Assembly (NCBI RefSeq): GCF_003001935.1
Contig: NZ_PVNG01000019.1
Span: 1-64,000 of the forward strand
Direction: 5' to 3'
DNA length: 64,000 nucleotides
From: Nonomuraea fuscirosea
Lineage (GTDB): Bacteria > Actinomycetota > Actinomycetes > Streptosporangiales > Streptosporangiaceae
Position 1 is the stretch's first letter; each line of letters opens with the position of its first letter. The translations under genes and the position numbers were made by a program. The notes beneath the pieces are model-generated. The model did no database searches, was not told the origin of the DNA, and worked only from the letters and a program-made list of their open reading frames with translations. Shown here in pieces: positions 37,241-46,653 of this stretch.

Positions 37241-37586
37241 CGAGACCTCTTCCCACAGGTCAGAGCGATATGATCTTGTCAGGCGCGTAAGGCACGTCGA
37301 CCAGCCTTGAAGGCAGCGCCAAGCTGGGCGTGCGCGGCCCTCGGCCGGGGCCGCGATGACAGATGGCTGGAGTTCTGTGTCACACCGCCCGACGCATGCG
37401 GCCACCCGAGCGTCCCGGTTCTCCCGGCCGAAACCCGGTCGAGCGTCGCCCGCGGCTGAATGTCGCGGGCCCAAGCTCTGGCGGGCAGACCGGCAGGTAG
37501 GGCAGGTCGGATCAGAGGGTGTCCGGAACTGATACGGCAGGTCACCGTCGTGGAGAGGGGACCGAGTCAGCAACGATGACGAGCCG
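37241..37586. other. Gap before the CoA-lyase gene
   Basis: I see no supported gene here. Open frames on the minus strand are low-complexity and unrelated to any family I know. Confidence 0.4.
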
Positions 37587-38471
37587 TCACCGGTCCTGCG
37601 CTCTGTGCAGGGCCGCGCGAGCTCTGGCCGCCATGGCTTCGTCCACCATTTCGCCTTCGAAGGTGATCGCTCCTGCTCCGCGAGCCTGAGCTTCCTCGAC
37701 TGTGGCGATCAGCCGCGCGTACCGGGCCAGGTCGTCGGGACCGGGTGAGAACGCCTCGTTGATGACGGGGATATGGGAGGGGTGGATGGCCATCATGCCC
37801 TCGTAGCCGAGGGAGCGGTTCTGCTCGGCGAAGGCGCGCAGGCCGTCGAGGTCGCCGATGGTGGTCCACAGCCCGGCGACAGGACAAGGCGCCCCGGCGG
37901 CGCGGATGTCCAGCAGCACGCGTGAGCGCAAGGCCAGGGTCTCGGTGCCGGAAGGGCTCCAGCGGTAGCCGATGGCCCGCTCGACGTCGCCGCCCTTGCC
38001 GGTGACCGCGCCCAGATAGGCCGCCCGGGGCGCGGCCGTGGCGATGTCGTAGGCGGCGCGCAGCGCCAGGGCGCTCTCCAGTAGCGGCACCAGGGCGATG
38101 CGGCCCTCGGTAAGGCCGTGCTCGCGCTCGCACCAGGTCAGCATCCGGTCGGCCAGCAGCACGTCGGCGGGTTCGCCCACCTTGGGCAGGACCACCCCGT
38201 GCAGGCGGCTGTGGGTGACGGCGCGCAGGTCCTCGGCCGCTGCCCAGCCGTCGAGGGGATTGATCCGGACGAAGAGCGCCATGTCACCGGTCCACGTGGC
38301 GACGGCCTCGGCCACCTGGGCGCGGGCGGCCGATTTCCCGGCCGGCGGGACGGCGTCCTCCAGGTCGAGGATGGCCGCGTCGGCGCCGGCGGCCGCCGCC
38401 TTGAGCAGCCAGTCCGTACGATTGCCCGGCACGAACAGCAGCGACCGCAGCGGCGGCCGGTCAGATGACAC
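37587..38471 (-). CDS. HpcH/HpaI aldolase-citrate lyase family CoA-ester lyase
   Basis: 294 residues from GTG 38471. SLLFVPGNRTDWLLKAAAAG, AILDLEDAVPPAGKSAAR, substrate Arg in LFVRINPLDG, metal-binding Glu in LVPLLESALAL and Asp in TGKGGDVERAIGY: the CitE/Ccl-type TIM barrel that cleaves (S)-citramalyl-CoA, malyl-CoA or similar to acetyl-CoA plus a keto acid. It overlaps the CoA-transferase gene by 11 nt, so the two probably act in sequence: activate an acid as CoA ester, then cleave it. The exact substrate cannot be read from the sequence. Confidence 0.9.
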   Translation of the reverse strand: MSSDRPPLRSLLFVPGNRTDWLLKAAAAGADAAILDLEDAVPPAGKSAARAQVAEAVATWTGDMALFVRINPLDGWAAAEDLRAVTHSRLHGVVLPKVGEPADVLLADRMLTWCEREHGLTEGRIALVPLLESALALRAAYDIATAAPRAAYLGAVTGKGGDVERAIGYRWSPSGTETLALRSRVLLDIRAAGAPCPVAGLWTTIGDLDGLRAFAEQNRSLGYEGMMAIHPSHIPVINEAFSPGPDDLARYARLIATVEEAQARGAGAITFEGEMVDEAMAARARAALHRAQDR

Positions 38472-39645
38472 CGCGCTTCTCCAGGTCGTCGACGTCGAGC
38501 TCGAGCCACTGGCGGTAGACCAGGTCGTTGTCCTGGCCGAGCGCGGGCCCGGTGCGCCAGATGTGTCCCGGCGCCTGATGGAAGTGTGGGATGACGGCCT
38601 GCATGCGTACGGGGCCGAGGTCGGCGTCGTCGACGGTGACGATGTCGCCGCGTTCGGCGTAGACGGGGTCGGTGAGGATGTCCTCGGCAGTGAACACACG
38701 CGAGGCGACCACCTCGGCTGCCTCGAACGCGCGTAGGCATTCGGCGGTGCCGCGTTCTGCCACCCACGTGCTCAGTGCCTGGTCGAGCTGCTCCTTGCCG
38801 GCGAGTTGTTGCCGGGTGGTGGCGAAGTCGTCCTCGGGCAGGCCGAGAAGCCGGACGACGTTCAGCACCGAGCGCAGGGTGGCGGAGGTGACGGTGATCC
38901 AGTCGCCGTCGCCCGACAGGTAGGTGTTGATCACTGCCGCGGGGGCGACGGCGAGCTGGTTGCCCGATCTGCCGGGGATGGCGCCAAGCTGATCATGGGT
39001 GATGATCTGCCACTCCACCAGCCGAAACAGCGGCTCGAACAGGGCCAGGTCGATCCACTCCCCGTCGAATTCGGGGTCGTGGGCGCGGCGGTGCAGCGCG
39101 GCCAGCACAGCATAGGCGCCCATCAGCCCGGTCACCGCGTCTCCGTGGGAGAAGCCGGTGTGGACGGGCGGCCCGTCCGGGAATCCGGTCAGGTGCACCA
39201 CGCCGCTTCTGGCCTCGCCGACCTTGCCGAACCCCGGCGCGTCGTTCTGCGCTCCGAAGCCGCTGATCTGCAGGAGGACGGCTTGGGGGTTGATGCGGTG
39301 TACGGCCTTCCAGTCGAGTTCCCACGCGCGCAGGCGCCCGGGGCGCAGCGTGACGATCACGACATCCGCCCAGGCCACCAGCCGGTGGGCGACCTGGCGG
39401 CCGTCCGGGTCGTGCAGGTCCAGGGTGACGGAGCGCTTGTTGCGGCCGGCGACCTTGAACCACAACGGTGTTCCGTCGCGGGTCGGCCCCATCGAGCGGG
39501 CGGCGTCACCGGAACCGGGCGGTTCGACGTGGACGACGTCGGCGCCCTGATCGGCGAGCATGGAGCCGGCCAGCGGCCCGGCGACCACGTGGGCGAACTC
39601 CACCACCTTCAATCCGCGCAACTGCCCGCGCTGTTCAAAGGCCAC
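38461..39645 (-). CDS. CaiB/BaiF family III CoA transferase
   Basis: 394 residues from GTG 39645, which follows AAGGAG. GLKVVEFAHVVAGPLAGSML, ADQGADVVHVEPPGSGDAAR, GRNKRSVTLDLHDPDGR and ADVVIVTLRPGRL are family III signatures. In formyl-CoA transferase an Asp carries the acyl intermediate; at the corresponding place here (WIDLALFEPLFRL) the residue is Glu, as in other members by my recollection. It transfers CoA to an organic acid for the lyase encoded next. Divergent from nothing directly; the LysR gene lies upstream on the same strand. Confidence 0.9.
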   Translation of the reverse strand: MAFEQRGQLRGLKVVEFAHVVAGPLAGSMLADQGADVVHVEPPGSGDAARSMGPTRDGTPLWFKVAGRNKRSVTLDLHDPDGRQVAHRLVAWADVVIVTLRPGRLRAWELDWKAVHRINPQAVLLQISGFGAQNDAPGFGKVGEARSGVVHLTGFPDGPPVHTGFSHGDAVTGLMGAYAVLAALHRRAHDPEFDGEWIDLALFEPLFRLVEWQIITHDQLGAIPGRSGNQLAVAPAAVINTYLSGDGDWITVTSATLRSVLNVVRLLGLPEDDFATTRQQLAGKEQLDQALSTWVAERGTAECLRAFEAAEVVASRVFTAEDILTDPVYAERGDIVTVDDADLGPVRMQAVIPHFHQAPGHIWRTGPALGQDNDLVYRQWLELDVDDLEKRGVI

Positions 39646-39744
39646 GCATGAACTCCTTCGCCCTGGTTGACGGAGCTTCATCGTGCACGGAGAGAGAAAT
39701 GCGGGTCCAGCAGGATAGGTGGATATATTCATGCACTTGCTGCA

Positions 39745-40674
39745 TCAGTCGGTGATCCAGGCGGCGCCGGCCGGCACCTCTCGTCCCTCGGCGCGCGCCT
39801 CCTGCAGCAGGTCGAGGAACGCGGTGGCGGCAGGAGGCAGGGCGCGCCGGGCCCGCACCACGATGTCCAGACGCCGTTCGACCACCGGGGCGACCAGTTC
39901 GCGATGCACGACGTGCCCCGGCCCCAGCAGGGGAAGCACGAGGGCGGGCATCGCGGAGACGCCGAGCCCGGCGGCGACCAATCCGCCCACCGTCGCCACG
40001 TTGCCGGCCTCCGCCGCAGGCGGAGCCACGGCCCCGGCCTGCTCGAAGGCCGCGTCGGTGAGCCGGCGCACGCTGGATTCGGGGCCGACGGCCAGGAACG
40101 GCTCGGCGGCCAGGTCCTGCCAGGTGACCTCCTCACGGTCAGCCAGCGGATGACTTTCCGGCAATACGGCGCGGAAGCGGTCACGGATGAGCGGGCGGTG
40201 CTCGAGCCGGTCGGAGGCCGCACCGACGGTCGTGACGGCGAAGTCGGCGTCGCCGTTGAGCACCTTGCCGAGCACCGCCTGTTCCAGACCGTCCATGATG
40301 CGCACGCTCACGTCCGGCCGACGGCCCCGGAAGGTGGAGATCATCCGGGGCAGCAGCACGGCCGCGACCGACGGGAGGGTGGCCATGGCGACGATGCCGG
40401 ACTCGCCGAGCAGGTAGCGCCGCAACTGTTTCATTCCCGACCGGTGGGCCTCGACGATCTGCTCGGCAACCCGCAGGGTCTCCTGGCCGGCCGCGGTGAG
40501 CTGCACGTTGCGGGTGTCGCGTTCCAGCAGTTGGACGCCGAGGACGCGCTCCAGATCGGACACGGCGCGGCTCAACGTCGACTGGGAGACACGCATCTGC
40601 GCCGCCGCGGCGGTGAAACCGGCGGCTCTGGCCACGGCGACATAAGCGGCGAGCTGCCGCAGGCTGGCGTCCAC
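39745..40674 (-). CDS. LysR-family transcriptional regulator
   Basis: 309 residues from a GTG at 40674. HTH: LRQLAAYVAVARAAGFTAAA, QMRVSQSTLSRAVSDLERVL, GVQLLERDTRNVQLTAAG. The effector-binding domain follows (GIVAMATLPSVAAVLLPRMI to LVLPLLGPGHVVHREL). It sits between the CoA-transferase/lyase pair (same strand) and the divergent CitMHS operon 106 bp away, the classic place for a LysR activator of both. The inducer is probably the transported acid or an intermediate. Confidence 0.92.
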   Translation of the reverse strand: MDASLRQLAAYVAVARAAGFTAAAAQMRVSQSTLSRAVSDLERVLGVQLLERDTRNVQLTAAGQETLRVAEQIVEAHRSGMKQLRRYLLGESGIVAMATLPSVAAVLLPRMISTFRGRRPDVSVRIMDGLEQAVLGKVLNGDADFAVTTVGAASDRLEHRPLIRDRFRAVLPESHPLADREEVTWQDLAAEPFLAVGPESSVRRLTDAAFEQAGAVAPPAAEAGNVATVGGLVAAGLGVSAMPALVLPLLGPGHVVHRELVAPVVERRLDIVVRARRALPPAATAFLDLLQEARAEGREVPAGAAWITD

Positions 40675-40780
40675 GGCACCCACTGTTGCGCATACCGCAT
40701 CGATAAATCCACTTTTGATGGTGGACGTGAAACGCCGGTGCTCGGAAACTTGCCCGTAACCTCCCGCCGAAAGGACCCCG

Positions 40781-42109
40781 ATGATCGCGACCCTAGGCTT
40801 TCTCACCATTGGCCTGTTCCTGGTGCTGACCATGACCAGGCGTGTCTCGGTCCTGACCGCGCTCATCCTGGTCCCCGTCGTCACCGCGCTCGTCGGCGGG
40901 TTCGCCGCGGGCATGGGTCCGATGATCCTGGAAGGGCTGGGCAAGGTCGCCCCCACCGGAATCATGATCGCGTTCGCGGTCCTGTACTTCAGCCTGATGA
41001 TCGACAGCGGCCTGTTCGACCCGCTGATCCGCGGCATCCTGCGCCTGGCCAAGGACGACCCGCTGCGCATCACCGTCGGCACCGTGGTCCTCACCATGTG
41101 CGTGGCCCTCGACGGCGACGGCGCCTCCACCTTCCTCATCACCGTCTCGGCCCTGTTGCCCGTCTACAAGCGGCTGAACATGAGCCCTCTGGTGCTCACC
41201 GGCGTCGTCTGCCTCGGCGCGGGCGTGATGAACATGGTCCCCTGGGGCGGCCCCACCGCCCGCGCGATGGCGGTGTTGAAGCTCGACAGCTCCCAGGTGT
41301 TCACTCCGGTGCTGCCCGCCATGGCCGCCGGCATCGCCTGGGTGCTGGTGGCCTCCTACCTGATCGGGCTGCGCGAACGCCGCCGCCTGGGCACCCTGAC
41401 CCTGCCTGCCGAGCCTGCCGAAGCGCAGGCCGGGCAGGTCCGCGGTGACGGGCCGAGCGCGTCTTCGGCCCCGGAGCGCGAGCGCAAGAGCCGAGCTCTG
41501 ATCCTCTTCAACCTCGTGCTCACCATCGTGCTGCTCGTCGCGCTGGTGTTGCAGGTCATGCCGCTGCCGGTGCTGTTCGTGCTCGGCTTCGCCATCGCCG
41601 CCGTGGTCAATCTGCCCACCTGGGACAAGCAGCAGGCGCTGCTCGACAAGCACGCCAGGAGCGTCGTCCTGGTCACCACCATGATCTTCGCGGCAGGCGT
41701 CTTCACCGGCATTCTCAACGGAACCAAGATGATCAACGAGATGGCCACCGCGTTCGTCGGGATCATCCCCGACTCCTTCGGCGGTCACCTGCCGCTGCTC
41801 GTGGCGATCACCAGTATGCCGCTCAGCCTCGTCTTCACCCCCGACGCCTACTACTTCGGCGTGCTGCCCGTGCTGGCCCAGACCGCGAGCGGCTTCGGCA
41901 TCGACTCGGCCGAGATCGCCAGGGCGGCCATCCTCGGCCAGATGACCACCGGCTTCCCGCTCAGCCCGCTCACCGCCGCCACGTTCATCCTCGTCGGCAT
42001 GAGCGGCGTACAGCTCGGCCAGCACCAGCGCTTCATCTTCGGCTGGGCGTTCGCCACCACCGCCGTCATGACCGTCGTCGCGCTCCTGACCGGCGCCATC
42101 TCGTTCTGA
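40781..42109 (+). CDS. CitMHS-family citrate/organic acid transporter
   Basis: 442 residues with about 12 membrane helices. N-terminal LTMTRRVSVLTALILVPVVT, LEGLGKVAPTGIMIAFAVLY FSLMIDSGLFDPL, the family motif ALDGDGASTFLITVSALLP, and NMVPWGGPTARA. CitMHS proteins import metal-citrate or related di- and tricarboxylates with protons. It heads an operon with two secreted hydrolases and is divergent from the LysR gene; AAAGGA precedes the ATG. The substrate is likely an acid released by, or processed with, the neighbouring enzymes. Confidence 0.9.
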   Translation: MIATLGFLTIGLFLVLTMTRRVSVLTALILVPVVTALVGGFAAGMGPMILEGLGKVAPTGIMIAFAVLYFSLMIDSGLFDPLIRGILRLAKDDPLRITVGTVVLTMCVALDGDGASTFLITVSALLPVYKRLNMSPLVLTGVVCLGAGVMNMVPWGGPTARAMAVLKLDSSQVFTPVLPAMAAGIAWVLVASYLIGLRERRRLGTLTLPAEPAEAQAGQVRGDGPSASSAPERERKSRALILFNLVLTIVLLVALVLQVMPLPVLFVLGFAIAAVVNLPTWDKQQALLDKHARSVVLVTTMIFAAGVFTGILNGTKMINEMATAFVGIIPDSFGGHLPLLVAITSMPLSLVFTPDAYYFGVLPVLAQTASGFGIDSAEIARAAILGQMTTGFPLSPLTAATFILVGMSGVQLGQHQRFIFGWAFATTAVMTVVALLTGAISF

Positions 42110-42119
42110 AGGAGAGTCT

Positions 42120-43694
42120 GTGTTCGTGACGTACGGCCGGATCCTCGCCGCCCTGTCCACCGCGTTAACCGTGCCGCTGGCAGCACACACCCCGGCGGCC
42201 GCGCAGATCGGCCCCTCCCTCACCCACGACCAGCCGGCCACGCACGAGGTGCGTATCGGCGAAGCGACCGACCCCTTCTTCGCCTACGACCGGCCGGCCG
42301 CCTACGAGGTGCGCACCGAGCGTGTCCAGGTCCCGCTGCGCGACGGCAGTCACCTGGCCTGCGACTTGCACCGGCCCGCCGCTGACGGCCGCTTCCCGGT
42401 GATCGTGTACGACTACACCGCCTACGACCAGCTCGACAGCCTCGGCCGGGCGGCCGCCTACTTCGTCGCCCGCGGCTACAACGCCGCCGTCTGCAACGCC
42501 CGCGGCTCCGGCGGCTCGCCCGGCTACCTCGACCCGTTCAGCGCCCAGGAGCAGCGCGACAACTACGACCTCATCGAATGGCTGGCCGCCCAACCCTGGT
42601 CCACCGGCAAGGTCGGGCAGATGGGCGTCAGCTACGGCGGGCACTCCTCCCTGCTCGTCGCGGTCAACAAGCCGCCCCACCTGGCCGCGATCATTCCCGT
42701 GGACGGCATCAGCGACTGGTATGAGAACACCATCTACCGCGGCGGCATCTACTCGGCCAGGATCCGCGACTGGCAGCGCTCCACCGCTCCCGACACCCTG
42801 ACGACCTACGCCCAGCACCCGCTCTACGACGATTACTGGCGCGAACGCAGCGTCAAGGCCCGCTGGAAGGACCTCGACATCCCGGTCCTGCAGATCGCCG
42901 GCTGGTACGACCGCTACCGCGCGGCCATGGTGGAGAACTTCCAGGCCCGCCCCGGCAACGTCTGGCTCGTCGCCGGCCCCTGGCAGCACGGCTGGCCGGC
43001 CGGACAGCCCGCCGATATCGGCAACGGGCCCTATCTCGCCTGGTGGGACCGCTGGCTCTCCGGACGACGCGACGCCCCGCTGCCCGCCGCCAAGGTCACC
43101 TCCTACGAGATCCCCGGCCCTGGCGCCGGTACCGGGTGGAAGCGCTTGTCCACCTGGCCCCCGCGCGGCGCCCGACAGGAACGGCTCCGGCTCGGCGGCG
43201 ATGGCGGGCTGACCGCCGACGCCGGCGAGCCGGCCAGTCGCCGCTTCACCGTCAATACCGACCAGGCGCCCGCCGCTCCGGACGAGCGCTTGACCTTCCA
43301 TACGCGGCCCTACCAGTCGGACCTCGTGCTGACCGGCGAGATCACCGCGACGGTGCGGGCCGCCTTCAGCGCCACCGACGGCAACCTCGCCGTCGTGGCC
43401 GAGGATGTCGCCCCCGACGGCATGGCCGTCCGTATCACCCAGGGCTGGCTCAAGGCCAGCCACCGCTTCGGGCACGACCATGCCGTCCCTGTCCGCCCTG
43501 GTAAGACCTACGACCTGCGGATCCGCACCTGGCCGACTCACTACCGGCTGGCCGCCGGGCACAGTCTGCGCATCATCGTCTCCAGCGACGACTACCCCGA
43601 GATCGACTCCGACGCCTCCGAAGGCTCGGTCGACGTGCGTATCGGCCGCGGCGGTACTGACATCGTCCTCACCACTTGGAAGGAGACCCCGTGA
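42120..43694 (+). CDS. Secreted CocE/NonD-family hydrolase
   Basis: 524 residues. Signal peptide in the first 30 residues (ILAALSTALTVPLAAHTPAA). Catalytic domain: VPLRDGSHLACDLHRPAADG, VCNARGSGGSPGYLDPFSAQ, nucleophile elbow GQMGVSYGGHSSLLVAVN, His region VAGPWQHGWPAG. The C-terminal jelly-roll (LVLTGEITATVRAAF, LRIIVSSDDYPEID) is typical of the X-Pro dipeptidyl-peptidase/CocE group. It acts outside the cell on an ester or amide. GTG start behind AAGGAG, 10 bp after the transporter stop; stop overlaps the next gene (GTGA). Confidence 0.9.
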   Translation: MFVTYGRILAALSTALTVPLAAHTPAAAQIGPSLTHDQPATHEVRIGEATDPFFAYDRPAAYEVRTERVQVPLRDGSHLACDLHRPAADGRFPVIVYDYTAYDQLDSLGRAAAYFVARGYNAAVCNARGSGGSPGYLDPFSAQEQRDNYDLIEWLAAQPWSTGKVGQMGVSYGGHSSLLVAVNKPPHLAAIIPVDGISDWYENTIYRGGIYSARIRDWQRSTAPDTLTTYAQHPLYDDYWRERSVKARWKDLDIPVLQIAGWYDRYRAAMVENFQARPGNVWLVAGPWQHGWPAGQPADIGNGPYLAWWDRWLSGRRDAPLPAAKVTSYEIPGPGAGTGWKRLSTWPPRGARQERLRLGGDGGLTADAGEPASRRFTVNTDQAPAAPDERLTFHTRPYQSDLVLTGEITATVRAAFSATDGNLAVVAEDVAPDGMAVRITQGWLKASHRFGHDHAVPVRPGKTYDLRIRTWPTHYRLAAGHSLRIIVSSDDYPEIDSDASEGSVDVRIGRGGTDIVLTTWKETP

Positions 43695-45313
43695 GCCGCC
43701 TGTACGGATTCCTGACCGCGGTCGTGGCCTCGACCCTCATGGTGCTGAGCATCCCGGTGAACGCCGCAGCACGCTTCACCAGTCCCGCGGACGGCACCGG
43801 TGGTACGGCCGGCATGAGCACGGACGCCGATGCAGAAAGCAGGGCGTGCGAGGACCTGACCGGCATCTCGTTGCCGCACACCACGATCACCGTCGCCGAG
43901 ACGATCCCCGCCGGTGACTACACCGCGCCCGACGGGCGCGCGCTGCCATCCGTGCCGGGCTTCTGCCGCGTCCACGGCATCGCCAAGCCGGTGCCCGCCT
44001 CCACCATCGGCTTCGAGGTGTGGATACCCCAGCAGTGGAACCAGCGGCTCCTGATGTACGGCAACGGAGGCTACGACTCCGCCATCGATTTCGCGTCCAT
44101 GGGCGGCCCCACTCTGGCGGCCGGGTATGCCACGGTCGGTACCGACACCGGTCACACCGGCAACGACCCCGAGGTGTTCATCCAAGGGGCGGCCAATCCG
44201 GAAATCATCGTGGACTGGGGACACCGGGCTGTTCACGAGACGATCGTCAACGCCAAACTCGTCGTCGAGGCCTACACCGGGGCCAAGCCCCGCTACTCCT
44301 ACTTCATCGGCTGCTCCACCGGCGGCCACCAGGCGCTGATGGAGGCCCAGCGCTACCCGGACGACTTCGACGGCATCGTGGCCGGTGCCCCCGGCAACAA
44401 CCGCGTCGCCCTCAACGCCGGCTTCCTGTGGCAGTTCCTCCGCAACCACATCCCCGGTGACGACACCGAGCCGATCATCCCCGCCGCGAAGCTGCCGCTG
44501 CTCACCAAGGCCGCGGTCGGGCAGTGCCGGGGCAAAGACGGCGGCCGGCCCACCGACGCGTTCCTCACCGACCCGAGCCGGTGCACCTTCGACCCCGCCT
44601 CGCTGCGGTGCCGTTCCGCTGACGCCCCCACCTGCCTGACCGCACGTCAGGTCAAGGCTCTGCGGACGATGTACGCCGGAGCCCGCGACCCGCGCACCGG
44701 CAAGCAGATCTATCCCGGCTGGCCCATCGGCAGCGAGGCCGCCGTGGTAGACGCGACCGGCAGGGTCCGCTCGGGGTGGAGCGGCTATTGGGGCACCACC
44801 GAACCCGCCCGCGCCAACTTCTGGCGCTACTGGGTGTTCAACGACCCCCACTGGGACTGGTGGGACTTCAACTACCACCGCGATCTGCGCCACGCCCAGA
44901 ACAAGCTGGGGCCGATCATCGACGCCACCAACCCTGACCTGCGCCCCTTCCGCCGCAGCGGCGGCAAACTCCTCATGTACACAGGCTGGGCTGACCCGGT
45001 CGTGTCCGCCCACGACACCATCGACTACTTCCGCCAGGTGGTCCGTACGACCTCCGGTGGCCGCGCACACGAGACCGGCACGTTCGCGCGGCTGTTCCTG
45101 GTGCCCGGCATGACCCATTGCAGCGGGGGGCCTGGCCCGAACACCTTCGACAAGCTGACCCCGATCGTTCGCTGGGTGGAACAGGGCATCGCCCCGGCCG
45201 AGATCGTCGCGACGAAATTCGTGAACGACAACCCCGGCGATGGTGTCGTGACGACCAGGTCCCTCATGCCGTTCGCGTGTGAGGCAACTCCATGGAACTC
45301 GGCCGGCCGATGA
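43691..45313 (+). CDS. Secreted tannase/feruloyl esterase family protein
   Basis: 540 residues from GTG 43691, 4-nt overlap with the CocE-like gene. Signal peptide (LTAVVASTLMVLSIPVNAAA). Tannase-family core: RLLMYGNGGYDSAIDFASMG, catalytic Ser in YFIGCSTGGHQALMEAQRYP, Asp in LLMYTGWADPVVSAHDTIDY, His in VPGMTHCSGGPG. The Cys beside Ser and the Cys beside His form the family's CS-D-HC disulfide motif. It should release gallic, ferulic or similar aromatic acids from esters. The C-terminus ends TRSLMPFACEATPWNSAGR without the usual long tail, so it may have been altered at the 3' end, near the CCAG repeat. Confidence 0.9.
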   Translation: MSRLYGFLTAVVASTLMVLSIPVNAAARFTSPADGTGGTAGMSTDADAESRACEDLTGISLPHTTITVAETIPAGDYTAPDGRALPSVPGFCRVHGIAKPVPASTIGFEVWIPQQWNQRLLMYGNGGYDSAIDFASMGGPTLAAGYATVGTDTGHTGNDPEVFIQGAANPEIIVDWGHRAVHETIVNAKLVVEAYTGAKPRYSYFIGCSTGGHQALMEAQRYPDDFDGIVAGAPGNNRVALNAGFLWQFLRNHIPGDDTEPIIPAAKLPLLTKAAVGQCRGKDGGRPTDAFLTDPSRCTFDPASLRCRSADAPTCLTARQVKALRTMYAGARDPRTGKQIYPGWPIGSEAAVVDATGRVRSGWSGYWGTTEPARANFWRYWVFNDPHWDWWDFNYHRDLRHAQNKLGPIIDATNPDLRPFRRSGGKLLMYTGWADPVVSAHDTIDYFRQVVRTTSGGRAHETGTFARLFLVPGMTHCSGGPGPNTFDKLTPIVRWVEQGIAPAEIVATKFVNDNPGDGVVTTRSLMPFACEATPWNSAGR

Positions 45314-45362
45314 GGCGCTGGGCAAGCCGGTGACCGGCTGGCGCATGTCCATCCGTTCTCCC

Positions 45363-45408
<46 letters not shown>

Positions 45409-45714
45409 GGCCGGCCTGCGCTGCGGGCGGTCGTGCCAGTCTGCGCGTTCTGAGAGGTTTCGGCCCGACGGCACTAACGGCGAAGGCTGTGGCCAGGGCC
45501 AGGGCTGGGAGATGATGTGCGCGCGTTCCAGGTGCCACCGGTGCGCCTCAGGCGCGGCGGCGGAGCCTGGAACGCGCATCTCGGCGCGGTAGGCGGGCCG
45601 ATCCGTGCGGGCATCGGGCGGCCGATCACCGCTGGTCCTCCTGCGCGTCCTTCTGGCTGGATGAGCAGCAGCCGTCCGTGCAGCCGTCAGCCTCGGACAC
45701 GGCGCCGGACCCAG

Positions 45715-45835
45715 GACGCGTTGCCCAGGATCGGCACCAGGACCGTGCCGGCAAGGCCATAGCCGAGCTGGTTGGCGTTGACGTTCCACTGCGGCTCCCG
45801 GATGGCGCCGGGCTCCAGCACGACACGCCCTCGCC
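45715..45835 (-). pseudogene. Cupin-domain fragment
   Basis: The minus strand reads RVVLEPGAIREPQWNVNANQ then LGYGLAGTVLVPILGN, matching the first cupin motif of oxalate-decarboxylase-like bicupins (LxPGxxREPHWHPNAxELxY). The metal-binding His positions are changed (QWN in place of HWH) and both ends are missing. A decayed scrap; the rest of 45410-45985 shows no gene. Confidence 0.55.
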
Positions 45836-45984
45836 GCCGATCCATTGATCGAGATTCATGTGCTGGCGTATGTCCAGGTCAAGCAGCGAGTGTCCCCGCT
45901 GGCGGGACTGCGTCACGGCGTGTCGCCCGATCATCGCCCTTCCGGTCGTCCTGGTTCGTACCATCTGCACCAACTAACTAACCG

Positions 45985-46145
45985 GCGACCGCGTCGCCGA
46001 GTTCAAGAAGCTCCCGGCCACCATCGACAAGCCGATGCCGGCCGGCCTGGACGTCCACCTGATCTGCATCTACGGCACTCACAAGACGCCGGCGATCCAG
46101 GCGTGGCCGGCCCGTCATCCCCGCTTTCACCTGCACGTCACCCCC
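45985..46145 (+). pseudogene. IS630-family transposase fragment
   Basis: About 50 residues: RVAEFKKLPATIDKPMPAGL, DVHLICIYGTHKTPAIQAWP, ARHPRFHLHVTP. It matches the region around the second catalytic Asp of IS630 transposases (LDVHLICDNYGTHKT), but the DN is lost (LICIYGTH), and the ends are missing. It is a different lineage from the intact element at 35274. Confidence 0.7.
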
Positions 46146-46164
46146 TGCCTGGGATGGCGTGCGG

Positions 46165-46653
46165 TCAGGAGCCGTCCCGCGCGAGGCGTTGCGATACGGC
46201 CGCGTGATCCACGCCCAGCCGCGCCAGCAGCTCCGCCGCCGGGTCGGGACGTTTCAACTCCAGCAGCGCGCGCAGCAGATGCCTGGTGTCGATGTCGCGG
46301 GTCCTGGCCTTCGCGGCCTTGACGGCCTTCGTCAGTACGGCCTGGGCGGTGGAGGTCATCGGCGGGTACTTGCGGGAGGGCACTCCTAGATCGGTGACGA
46401 GGTCTCCGAGGTCGATGCCGATGGCCCGCAGGGCCTCACGGTCCAGCGCCTCCAAGGCTGCGTAGGCGGCGTCCAGATCGACCTGAAGGGCTCGTACAGA
46501 GTCCGAGCCGGTCTCGTGGAGCAGGCCGAGCAGCAGGTGCTCGGTCCCCATGCGTTTGGCGCCCCCTCGACGCGCCTCCTCCCGGGCGGCGGTGACGACG
46601 ACCACGAAGGGGCTGCCGGTGAACTGTTCGAACACGGTGTCCTCACTTCCCAT
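46165..46653 (-). CDS. Clp N-terminal-domain (Clp_N) protein
   Basis: 162 residues. Two Clp_N repeats: FVVVVTAAREEARRGGAKRM, GTEHLLLGLLHETGSDSVRA, LEALDREALRAIGIDLGDLV, and STAQAVLTKAVKAAKARTRD, IDTRHLLRALLELKRPDPAA. No AAA+ module follows, so it is a stand-alone adaptor-like ClpC N-domain protein as found widely in actinobacteria, perhaps modulating a Clp protease or binding damaged proteins. It overlaps the small HTH gene by 11 nt and shares its operator. Confidence 0.9.
   Translation of the reverse strand: MGSEDTVFEQFTGSPFVVVVTAAREEARRGGAKRMGTEHLLLGLLHETGSDSVRALQVDLDAAYAALEALDREALRAIGIDLGDLVTDLGVPSRKYPPMTSTAQAVLTKAVKAAKARTRDIDTRHLLRALLELKRPDPAAELLARLGVDHAAVSQRLARDGS

Noticed and set aside
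39745..41142. The LysR gene starting at 41142 (465 codons)
   Set aside because: The extra N-terminal part is antisense to the CitMHS gene; LysR proteins are about 300 residues and the HTH starts near 40674.
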